Part shown: piece after piece, positions 1 through 7,400 of the stretch
Numbering within the stretch: the stretch's first letter is position 1
Layout: the number at the start of each line of letters is the position of its first letter
Assembly: GCA_001275005.1 (NCBI GenBank)
Contig: JWZX01000014.1
Coordinates: 1 to 10,741, forward strand
Length of the DNA stretch: 10,741 nucleotides
From: Chrysochromulina tobinii
Taxonomy: Eukaryota; Haptophyta; Prymnesiales; Chrysochromulinaceae
Direction: 5' to 3'
Notes under the pieces: generated by a model
What the model was told of the DNA's origin: nothing
The model's database searches: none
The model's input: only the letters and a program-made list of their open reading frames with translations
Program-made: the position numbers and the translations under genes

Positions 1-2
1 AC

Positions 3-596
3 CCGAGCAGCGGCCGACCATACTACTACCATCAGGCAAGCGGCACGACCCAATGGGAGACGCCGCCTAGCTATCCTAGTTACCCTAGTTACCCGAGCTA
101 TCTCGCCTGTCCCGCCATTCCAGGCAACGACGCGAGCGCCGCCACTAGCGCCGCCGCGAGCGCTTGGGCGGCGCCGCCGGCGAGTGGTGTGCACACGTCA
201 TCGAGCGCCGCCGCGAGCGCTTGGGCGGCGCCGCCGGCGAGTGGTGTGCACACGTCATCAGCGCCGTCGCCGGATGCGCCGACGGCGTCGACGCCGACGG
301 CTCCCACCGTCGGCGCCGTGGTGGGCGGCGCCGTGGTGGGCGGCGCCGTGGTGGGCGGCGCCGTGGTGCGTGTGCGAGGCTTACCGGGGGCCATGTCCGA
401 CGCGGAGGTGCGTGAACTCTTCGGGTCGAGTGGTCGCATCCTGAGCGTGGCGCTCGAGCGCGGCGCCTACTCGGCCGGTGCACAGCCCAAGGAGGCGACG
501 ATCACCTTCGACGCGCGCGCTTCCGCGGAGCTCGCTGTGAAGACGATGGACGGCACAAAGCTGCGCCAGGCCACGCTGGCCGTCGAGCTGATGTGA
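3..596 (+). CDS. WW-domain/RRM protein, 3' part (5' end outside window)
   Basis: The frame is open from the window edge to TGA at 594-596, giving 197 residues with no start codon, so the N-terminus lies upstream. Fragment residues 1-22 are the second half of a WW domain: PSSGRPYYYHQASGTTQWET has the aromatic triplet and the second conserved Trp (residue 18); the first Trp would lie outside the window. SYP repeats follow, then two 19-residue tandem copies, then four GAVVG units, and finally a C-terminal RRM at about residues 120-197. The RRM shows an RNP2-like strand (VRVRGLP), helix 1 (SDAEVRELFGSSG) and an RNP1-like strand (KEATITF) that lacks the usual aromatic residues at its centre. WW-plus-RRM proteins are known among splicing and RNA-processing factors (FCA-like and CELF-related types), so a nuclear RNA-binding role is plausible. 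The degenerate RNP1 suggests weak or protein-directed RRM binding. Domain identity is fairly secure; the specific function is inferred. Confidence 0.82.
   Translation, partial: PSSGRPYYYHQASGTTQWETPPSYPSYPSYPSYLACPAIPGNDASAATSAAASAWAAPPASGVHTSSSAAASAWAAPPASGVHTSSAPSPDAPTASTPTAPTVGAVVGGAVVGGAVVGGAVVRVRGLPGAMSDAEVRELFGSSGRILSVALERGAYSAGAQPKEATITFDARASAELAVKTMDGTKLRQATLAVELM
147..260 (+). repeat. Tandem duplication of 57 bp inside the WW-RRM gene
   Basis: Copy 1 is 147-203 and copy 2 is 204-260, identical except for the last base (tcg versus tca). The unit is in frame and encodes 19 residues beginning SAAASAWAAPP and ending GVHTSS. The near-identity points to a recent duplication or homogenisation within a low-complexity linker. 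Confidence 0.95.
312..370 (+). repeat. 15-bp minisatellite encoding GAVVG units
   Basis: About 3.9 head-to-tail copies of ggcgccgtggtgggc start at 312, 327, 342 and 357. They encode a hydrophobic Gly-Ala-Val run directly in front of the first RRM strand. The array is in frame with the surrounding coding sequence. Confidence 0.93.
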
Positions 597-702
597 CCGA
601 AGACAGAGGGTTCGTCGAAGTCACAAAGCAGAGAGTCTGGTCGTGTTTTCCGTTGTGAAAAGGATCATGTGAAGGGCGTAGCCGTCGTGGTGGGCACTCA
701 AA

Positions 703-2261
703 ATGTCTTTTTGTGTGCTCATCATTGCTGTGGCGTGCTCATCATTGCAAGGCTCGCAGCGTCTCGAGCGCGCGGCGAGCGGAGACACACGTCGCTCGCG
801 ATTCAGGACAGCCACAATTGGCCCGGCCATCTTCACGGCCTCTTCGCATCTGGCCTTGATCGCGGGCGCTTCGAGGCTGGTGAGCCCGCACGATCATGTG
901 CTTGAGATTGGCTCGCAGCTGGGCGAGGTGACGCGCTGTTTGGCCGATAAGGCTTCCAGCGTGCATGGAGTGGATATGGAACGCGAGCTACAAGGCAAGA
1001 GCGGCCGCACGGCTTCCTTTCGATCGCATTCGTCGCCCGAGGAGGCGGGCCTCACTGGTGTGCGATTCACACTTCTCGACCCATGGGATACGCGCGCGCT
1101 GCTGCAGGCCACCGGCGCCGACGAGGAGCCCACATTTGCAGTCATCGATCTGAACCAAATTGTCGGCAACGACCTACCGCTCGAGGCGCTCGCGCTGGCC
1201 CGGCAGCTTGGCAAGACCTTCCCATCGCTCACGAACGTGATCATCAAGTCCGGCGCGCTCGACAAGTTGCAGCGCCAATTGACGACGCTGCCAGAGCTCC
1301 GGGCGGAGAAGGGGCGCGCGCCACCGCCGAGCTGGCTCCCGCGCATTGTGGCCACACGTGGCGTGGCAGACTACCGCGCCGCAGCGCTCGAGGTGACGAC
1401 GTCTGCTGGCGTCTGATGGTTACTGATTGACGTCTGAAGGCGTCTGAAGGCGTCTGATGGCGTCTGATGGCGTTTGATTGGCCTCTGATACTCATGGCGT
1501 CTGATGGCGCCTGATTGGCGTCTGATGGCGTCTAATGACCTCTGATGGCCTTTGATAGCCTCTGGTGGCCTCTGGTGACCTCTGATGGCCTTTGATGGCC
1601 GCTAAGAGTTGATTAAGGGGGCTGATCCTACCCCCTGATCCTGATCGAACCCCCGAGTGCAGATGATGGGCGCGTGGGCGGCAGAAGGGCGACAGGGCGT
1701 GCGGGTGCTCGAGGTAGGCTGCCACACGGGCACGAGCACCGCGATGATGCATGCCAGAGCTCTGGCGGGTGGTGGCGACGGCTATGCGGTCGGTGTGGAT
1801 GTGAGCCATTCGATCATCGAGCGAGCGGCCGGGCTGCATCCTGAGGTGCGTCGCTGAAGGCATCTGATCGCCTTCTGATCGCCTTCTGATGGCCACTGAT
1901 GGCCTTCTAATCGCCTCTGATCGACAGACCTGAGGACCCTTGATGAATCTTGATGACCGCCGATGACCCCGGACGGACCCGACGGCAGGTGCGCCGGTTT
2001 GGAGTCGCGGACGCGTGGGACGTGTGCGCGCTCCAGAAGGCCATGCCGGAGGGCGAGTCGCCCCATCTGCTGCTTCTCGACGTGGGAGGCGTCTCCTCCT
2101 CGCATGGCGTCCTCGACGCGCTCGCTCTCGTACGTCTCGTCTGCTCGACCTTCAAAGGAACCCTCGAGGCAGTGGTCGTCAAGTCACACGGCCTGCACGC
2201 GGCTGCACGTGCACTGAAGCCCGTTGGCTGGGGCGGGGCAACGGAGCGAGAAGGGTCCTGA
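703..2261 (+). CDS. Tandem two-domain SAM-dependent methyltransferase-like protein (3 exons)
   Basis: Inferred exons are 703-1392, 1663-1845 and 1989-2261, all joined in phase 0, giving 381 residues. ATG 703 is the first Met after an in-frame TAG (679-681) and has A at -3. Residues 1-18 (MSFCVLIIAVACSSLQGS) resemble a signal peptide, so the protein is secretory or targeted to an organelle through the ER. Domain 1 shows a motif-I glycine loop VLEIGSQLG (66-74), GVDMER (89-94), VIDLNQ (147-152) and VIIKS (179-183). Domain 2 repeats the same order: VLEVGCHTG (245-253), GVDVS (274-278), LLLLDVGG (318-325), VVVKS (353-357). The block VRFTLLDPWDTRALLQ in exon 1 aligns with VRRFGVADAWDVCALQ at the start of exon 3, which supports both internal duplication and the second splice. 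The fold is class I Rossmann; substrate is unknown. The conserved Asp and Lys recall FtsJ-type ribose methyltransferases, but that is weak. Two separate genes remain an alternative. It lies 106 bp behind the WW-RRM gene. Confidence 0.68.
1393..1662 (+). other. Intron 1 of the methyltransferase-like gene, built of CTGAT repeats
   Basis: The donor is GAG|GTGACG and the acceptor GTGCAG|ATG; both sides are phase 0. Most of its 270 bp is a degenerate roughly 10-bp tandem array (GGCGTCTGAT / GGCCTCTGAT type), with about 17 TGAT cores counted on the sense strand. Two CTGAT copies lie about 20-30 nt before the acceptor, at the usual branchpoint distance. Without splicing, the frame stops at 1414-1416. 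The boundaries are inferred from frame and homology between the domains, not from transcripts. Confidence 0.72.
1401..1605 (+). repeat. Degenerate ~10-bp minisatellite (GGCSTCTGAT type)
   Basis: Imperfect head-to-tail units such as ggcgtctgat, ggcctctgat and ggcctttgat fill this stretch. Variation is mainly c/g at unit position 4 and c/t at position 6, with a few 'ctgaag' and 'ctggtg' variants. The array lies entirely within the inferred intron 1. Confidence 0.9.
1846..1988 (+). other. Intron 2 of the methyltransferase-like gene
   Basis: The donor is CTGAG|GTGCGT and the acceptor GGCAG|GTGCGC; both are phase 0. The 143-bp intron contains the same repeat family (tctgatcgcc, tctgatggcc), with 7 TGAT cores. 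An exact AGGTGCG occurs across both boundaries (1844-1850 and 1987-1993), the pattern of a short target-site duplication. Removing it restores the methyltransferase motif order seen in domain 1, which is the best evidence for the call. Confidence 0.75.
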
Positions 2262-2542
2262 GTTCAGACGCGGCCGCCGCGGTCGCCTCACTGGGGACGG
2301 GACATGAACGGTAAAACGAAAATGAAGGTATCCATTTCGGTCTCCAAATCCGCCGTCCCCCCAGGGCCGGCTGCGCGCTCCGCCGCTCTCACCTCGACGT
2401 CCGTCCCGCGGGCCTATGTACATATTCGTATAGAAGTTCTCGTCGCAAATGTAACGCTCCGGGCGACAATCCATGGCGACAATCACGTTCTCCTTGCGTC
2501 AACTTTACACGGGACAAAATGTGAATAAATGTACAAGGGCGC
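2262..2542. other. Convergent 3' intergenic region
   Basis: This 281-bp region separates the stop of the methyltransferase-like gene (+) from the stop of the minus-strand membrane protein. Its right half is richer in A/T than the neighbouring genes and contains the 10-bp palindrome TATGTACATA (2415-2424). No convincing coding sequence or RNA gene was seen. Confidence 0.6.
2524..2529 (+). terminator. Candidate AATAAA polyadenylation signal
   Basis: AATAAA lies 263 bp downstream of the methyltransferase-like stop codon and 14 bp before the end of the convergent minus-strand CDS. A TGTAA element at 2450-2454 is an alternative, being the signal used by some green algae. Which signal this organism uses is unknown. 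Confidence 0.3.
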
Positions 2543-3145
2543 TCAGCGCGAAGCCGACTCGATCACGCCAGCATACTTGCGCAGCCCTTCGTTGACCTTC
2601 GGCTCAGGGCTAGCGAGGAAGACGCTGTTTGGTGAGAAGGCATAGTTAAGGAGAAAGCCGCTGCCGACGAGCGCGACCAGAAAGATCGCGAGCCCTTTGA
2701 CCTTGTCCGCAGTGCTGGAGATGGGCAAGACGGGCTCGTCCCTTGGGGCGGGCAGCCGCGTTGACGCAACGCCTGCCGGGTTGGTGGGCGTCAGCGGAGT
2801 AGCATCAGCAGACGAGGTGGATATGTCCTCGTTGGCCATACACAATTGGCGAGCGCGAAGCGATTCCGTGCGCGCGGCCTCGTTCTTCACGAAGAAGTCT
2901 TCACGCCGACTCATGAACGGTATAAGGCCCGCATACAGCAGCGCGCCCGAGCCATAGCGCTTCACCTTGTCGTTCACCGAGGCGACCTTCAGAGCGGCGC
3001 GTGTGTCCTCGGCCTCCGCGCCGGCGACCAGATTTGTCTTCAAAAATGTCCTCCGAGCGGAAAGGGCTGCGTCGACGTTCAGCGCCGTGGCCTCGAGGAA
3101 CATCGTGAGCAGAAGAAGACGTGAGCAGCGCCAGAGCCCGCGCAT
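2543..3145 (-). CDS. Signal-peptide protein with one C-terminal membrane segment, function unknown
   Basis: This 200-residue protein starts at ATG 3145; a GTG-started extension to 3169 is unlikely in a eukaryote. Residues 1-22 (MRGLWRCSRLLLLTMFLEAT...) form a typical signal peptide. An Ala/Arg-rich stretch follows with the twin-arginine-like motif ARRTFLK at residues 30-36 and a small AGA at 41-43. A mildly hydrophobic patch (GSGALLYAGLIPF, 66-77) comes next, then a polar Ser/Thr/Pro linker at about 105-147, a strong membrane helix (GLAIFLVALVGSGFLLNYAF, 151-170) and a 30-residue charged tail. A signal peptide followed by a transit-like segment is what nucleus-encoded plastid proteins of secondary-plastid algae show, so a thylakoid or plastid membrane protein is a reasonable guess. 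I recognise no family. It is transcribed convergently with the methyltransferase-like gene. Confidence 0.7.
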   Translation of the reverse strand: MRGLWRCSRLLLLTMFLEATALNVDAALSARRTFLKTNLVAGAEAEDTRAALKVASVNDKVKRYGSGALLYAGLIPFMSRREDFFVKNEAARTESLRARQLCMANEDISTSSADATPLTPTNPAGVASTRLPAPRDEPVLPISSTADKVKGLAIFLVALVGSGFLLNYAFSPNSVFLASPEPKVNEGLRKYAGVIESASR

Positions 3146-3590
3146 CCCCGAGGTCGGTACAGCGTCCACACCTCCGCGTTCTCTCTTGATGACTTTTGTG
3201 CGTGAGGTTCGTCACTCACTGGTTCGTCAAACAAATCATGCCAAAATTCATGCACACTTCGTTCGACGAGCCGCCTCAACACGCAACCCTGTACAAAGAG
3301 ACCTTCCCCTTCCCACTTTGCCTGGACCGGCCTCTGGACGATCTCCACGCGTGTTGGTTAGCATGTATCTGGATAGAATCGAGAACGTCGGACCGGGTCG
3401 AGATGCTGCATGCTGGTTGGTCAGATCGATTAAGGATGCTCTTCCCGAAAATCCATTCAGTCGCCCCTCCTGGAGGCCGAGTGGGCCCTAGCGATGGACA
3501 GCGAGCCGAAGGACAGGCTTCTTACTTGTCCCTTCACGCCATCAGCGAACAGATGTAGCGCCGCTTTTTTCGCAAGACGCAAACGCCCCT
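3146..3590. other. Intergenic region upstream of the membrane-protein gene
   Basis: This 445-bp region lies between the membrane-protein start and the end of the next minus-strand ORF. It is less GC-rich than the flanking genes. It contains two copies of GGTTCGTCA (3206-3214 and 3221-3229; TGACGAACC on the gene strand) 60-85 bp upstream of the ATG, which are possible promoter elements. No convincing gene was seen on either strand; the plus-strand open frame across 3196-3558 begins with TTG and shows no domain-like pattern. Confidence 0.5.
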
Positions 3591-4067
3591 TCACACGAGA
3601 CCACAACCTGCTAGCGCTCCTCCCATCGAGGAGTCCATGTACTGGCGGTGGTTGGAATATAGACGATGAGGCGCTCCGAATCGGCTGCGGCTCTCGGTGC
3701 TGTAGCGGTTGAAGGCTCGCGGCGAACAAGGCGGCGCGCGCAAGGGCGCCAAGGTGCTCTGCGGTGGCACGGCGTCAAATGGAGAGTTGGCGCCATCCCA
3801 TGGCAATCCAGCCTGCGAACGTGAGAAGCCCATGGTTGCTGCGTGCGACATGGGCATGAGCCCAGTGATGCGCGCCGATGGGGAACGGAGAAAGAGTTTG
3901 TTGCCGAAGCTATCGGGCGGGAGCGGTAGTGGCCGCGGCGTCGAGAGCGGCGACAGGGGGGAGGCGGATGGAATGACAACAGATCGCTCTTCGCTGAGAG
4001 TGCGGAGCGTCTTCATGTACATGTTGAGGGGCGAGACCTCGCGCGGCGAGTGCAAGGACACCAACAT
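3591..4067 (-). CDS. Hypothetical Ser/Pro/Arg-rich protein
   Basis: A 158-residue ORF can start at ATG 4067; a TTG-started extension to 4085 is not credible in a eukaryote. It begins MLVSLHSPREVSPLN, then has an SP-rich block (SPLSPLSTPRPLPLPPDS), scattered Ser/Arg/Pro, and an Arg/Tyr-rich tail ending in GCGLV. Third codon positions favour C and G, as in the clearer genes, and its orientation matches its neighbours on both sides. Against it: there are no recognisable domains or signal peptide, and an overlapping plus-strand frame (3709-4122, TTG start) is open as well. If real it is probably intrinsically disordered and could be phosphorylated at the many SP sites. Confidence 0.35.
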   Translation of the reverse strand: MLVSLHSPREVSPLNMYMKTLRTLSEERSVVIPSASPLSPLSTPRPLPLPPDSFGNKLFLRSPSARITGLMPMSHAATMGFSRSQAGLPWDGANSPFDAVPPQSTLAPLRAPPCSPRAFNRYSTESRSRFGAPHRLYSNHRQYMDSSMGGALAGCGLV

Positions 4068-4454
4068 AACTTGTTCGGTTTCCAAAAGAGATCCTAGGTT
4101 TCATCTTGTTACATCTTGGTGACCGGACACGATGGCGAACGCAATCTGCATGCGTCAACCTGGCATCCTTACAGGTCAGGCCAGATACCCCGTTCCGAAA
4201 TTGCAAGCATCAAGCAAACATTGGAGGCTGGGCGAAGGTTGGCGCAGAAGTGCTGCTGCGCTGGCGGCGCGGGAGCGCCCGGGGAGCCGCCGGGGACCGG
4301 GGTGCACGATCCATGGCGCATGGGGTCACCCCGTTTTTCACCCAAGATGCAAGCGACTCTGAGCAGGTTTGCCCGTCGCGGATCCGGCAATCCGATCGTC
4401 GTCACACGTACTCACATCTTGATCTTCACACACACATAACGACGAATTCCGACA
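4068..4454. other. Noncoding region downstream of the large secreted-protein gene
   Basis: This 387-bp region presumably holds the 3' UTR of the large minus-strand gene and any promoter for the small ORF at 4067. Both strands have short open frames without domain-like composition. No structural RNA or notable repeat was seen apart from a short CA run (cacacacat) near 4430. Confidence 0.45.
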
Positions 4455-7400
4455 CTAATTTGTGGCTTTGTAAATTGATGAAAGCTCATCCAGATCGGGC
4501 GATTGCTGGTGCTCGCCCATGACAAAGGCCACGGGCCGAAGCACCTCAACGCCAAGTGCCGCGCTGAGGGCCTGGGTCTCGGACTTGAGCGCATTCGCGA
4601 CGAGCGTTGCGGAGACGCGTGGCACGGTGGCACTGAGGCGCAGCTGCAAGGTGGAGCCGGAGACAGGAGAGCTTGCGATGGCGGCTGCCCGGTCTGTGGC
4701 CTCTTCTGCTGCATGCAAGGCCGCGCTCACCTCAGCCGGCAGCCCCTCGGGCAGCAGCGCCGCCGCCGCTGCGTGCGCCGCGTGCTGCGACCTGACCACT
4801 GCAGCCCGCTGCTCGCGACTGATCATCGCCCTGTGGGGGAATGCGCCGAGCACCTCGAGCGCAGCGGGCTCGATGCCGATCAGCCCAGAGAACCGTTGCC
4901 TGAAGCCGGGGATGTCGAGGCTGCCAAGGTCACCACGCACCGACACGTTGGCGAGGAGCAGCTGCGTCGATGCCAACGATGCGCGCACGCTGCTGGTGCT
5001 GGTGCTGGTGCTGGTGCTGTTCGCCTCCCTCTCCGCCTCCGCCGCCACTTGAGCTGAACGGCTGGTGCTATGGCTCCTAGTGCCAGCCTCCGCACCCTTC
5101 CCACTTGGCGCCGCCGTCGCCGCGACCGCAAGTTCCACTCCGTTCATCCCATGCCTAATTAGGGTCGCATGCTCTTCTTCGCTCATCTCGGGGTTGATCT
5201 CGGGGTTGAGGAGCGAATAGGGCAGCGGAGCGTCGTCCTGGGCGTCCTCGTCCTCGTCGTCGTCGGCGGCCTCGTCGTCGTCGGCGACCTCGTCGACCTT
5301 CGGCACCGTCGCCTCGCTGAGGAGCGCCTTAGGAAAGACCGAGCGCCGCCCCTCACCAGGGCGCTCCAGGCCGAGCGCCGTGTTGGGCGCATCGAGCGCC
5401 ACCAAGGCGGTGGCGAAGGTGGGCGCGGCGAGCATCGTCACGTTGAGATCGGCGCCGAGGCGCGCAAGCGGAGCACTCAGACGCGACAAGGCCGCATCAA
5501 CGGCCGCCTGCACCGAGATGGGATGCTCGGTACGACGCTCGGGCAGCAGCGCCGCCACACGCACGAGGGTCGCGCCCGCGTGCGGCGCGTTCTTCTCGTC
5601 GGCTTCCGCCTCGAGCGACGCCTCCGCCGTGTTGAGCACCTTGGCCAGCCGCGAAACGAACGTCTTGACATTCACACCCTGGGCCGGGCGCGCGACTGTG
5701 AAGTTGCATGAAAGCAGCACGCCCATGCGCGGTGCAGGCGCCGTCGCGGGCGCACCACCCTTCGTGCCTACCGCGCCCGCGACGACGCCCGCGCCCGCGA
5801 CGGCGCCCGCAAGGGCGCGGGCCGCCGCCGCTAGCCGCCGCTCCGCGCGCTCCTCGGCGCTCATCTCGGCGCTCATGGTTGCCTCCTCGTCGTCGTCGTG
5901 GGCAACCGCCGCGTCGGCGCTCGTGACGGCGCTCGAGGCGAGCCGAGACACCTGGCGCCCATCACGGCGCTCCCGCGCCGTTGGTGCCCTCGGGTCGGTC
6001 GCTGAGGGCGCCGTGCTGGGCGTCGTGCTGGGCGCGGCGGCGGCGGCGGAGGAGGCGGCGGCGGCCTCGGAGCTTGCCGACGCTGCCGGCGAGGCGACGT
6101 TCGGCGTCGATAGGAGGGTGGTGGTGTGTGCGAGGGCGGCGAGGGCGCCGGGAGGGGGCAGCTTCACATTCACAGTGGCGAGGGGCAGCTTCACAGTCAC
6201 AGTGGCGAGGGTCCACTCGTCCGGCGGCATCGCTGTCTGGTGCACGATGGGCGACTCGAGATGCGCTTGCTCGAGGCCGAGGGCCGTCGCGAGCGCCGCG
6301 ATGGGCACACGCCGCAGCTTGTACGCGACGGTGGCCGCCTGCTCCGCATCGCGGCAGCGCACCGAGATGTACGCGACGAGCCCGTGCACGTCGGCTGACC
6401 CAGCCGCACCGGCCGACGGCGGTGCGTCGAGGTCCGCGCTCGTCAGGTCGAGTGCCCCGGGGTGGCCGACGGCGTCGAGGGTGCGGGCGTGCACGGTGAC
6501 GCGTTTGGCGCTCACTCCGGCGCGTGCACTGAGCACGGCGCGTAAGGCCGTCACCGGGAAGCCGGCCGCTGGCGAGGCGGTGACGAGGCGCACGGAGACG
6601 GTGCGAGCGAGCAGCGTGTCGACGCCCTCGTCCTCGTCCTCGTCCTCGCGCGCCAGCATGCCCGTATCCACTTCGATCATGGGAGTGGACCATTGCGGGG
6701 AGGCCACCAAGGGCGAGGGCGGAGGCGGCAGCTGCTGCAAGGACGCGCCCGCCGCCGCGGCGGCCATGTCATCCAGCGTGGCGGAGGCGTCCACAGAAGA
6801 GGCGGACGAGGCAGCGGTGGGGATAGCGGCAGGGGCGGCGGTGGGGGTGGCGGCGACGGCAACGGCAGGTGGAGCGTCGTCCACATCGCCCTCGACGAAG
6901 ACGCTCACCACGGGCGGCGGCGAGGGCGGAGGCGGCGGCGACTGCTCCGGCGGCTTGACCAGCTCCGCATCGAGCGCCACGCTCAGCTCCGCGGTGGGGC
7001 GGTGCAGCAGCTCGAGCAGCGTGGCGCGCGACGCCTTGTCGGCGGGGAGCAGGATGCGTGCGGTGACTGCAACGAGGCCTCCGTCGGAGACCGATTCGAC
7101 GCTCACCTCGATGTTGCCTGCCGGTGTATGGAGGAAGTCGGCGAGCGCCTGGCCAAAGACCGCCCGGTCGAAGCCCGGATCGTCGTCGAGCAGCTGCACG
7201 CCGAAGCGGACGAGGGCGTGAGGCCCTTTGCTCGTGGCGGCAGGTGCCGCTTTGGCGTCTGATGGCGACGCGGCCGCGAGCGTGGTCGTCCCGCGAATAT
7301 GGCTCGGCGGTGCTGTGTCGCTCAGCCGTGGCGCGTACGAACGCGCGCGGTTGGCGCCCGAACCGTATACGCCATAGGCCTCGAAACCATGCTCAACTCC

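Noticed and set aside
1401-1920. The regularly spaced repeats considered as a CRISPR array
   Set aside because: The units are ~10 bp, contiguous and degenerate, without spacers of constant length, and the sequence is eukaryotic.
2262-2542. A possible tRNA or small structured RNA in the convergent region (imperfect stem cgaaaatg/catttcg near 2317-2339)
   Set aside because: No cloverleaf, no A/B box pair and only one short imperfect stem could be found by eye.
2967-3491. A 174-codon plus-strand open frame
   Set aside because: It overlaps the signal-peptide/membrane protein in antisense, and shows neither domains nor a plausible eukaryotic start context.
5380-7221. A 613-codon plus-strand open frame across the middle of the large gene
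   Set aside because: It is antisense to the 1038-residue gene. Its composition (long Ser/Ala/Arg runs, no signal or domain pattern) is what GC-rich antisense produces, whereas the minus-strand frame has a signal peptide, repeated domain patterns and a sensible end.
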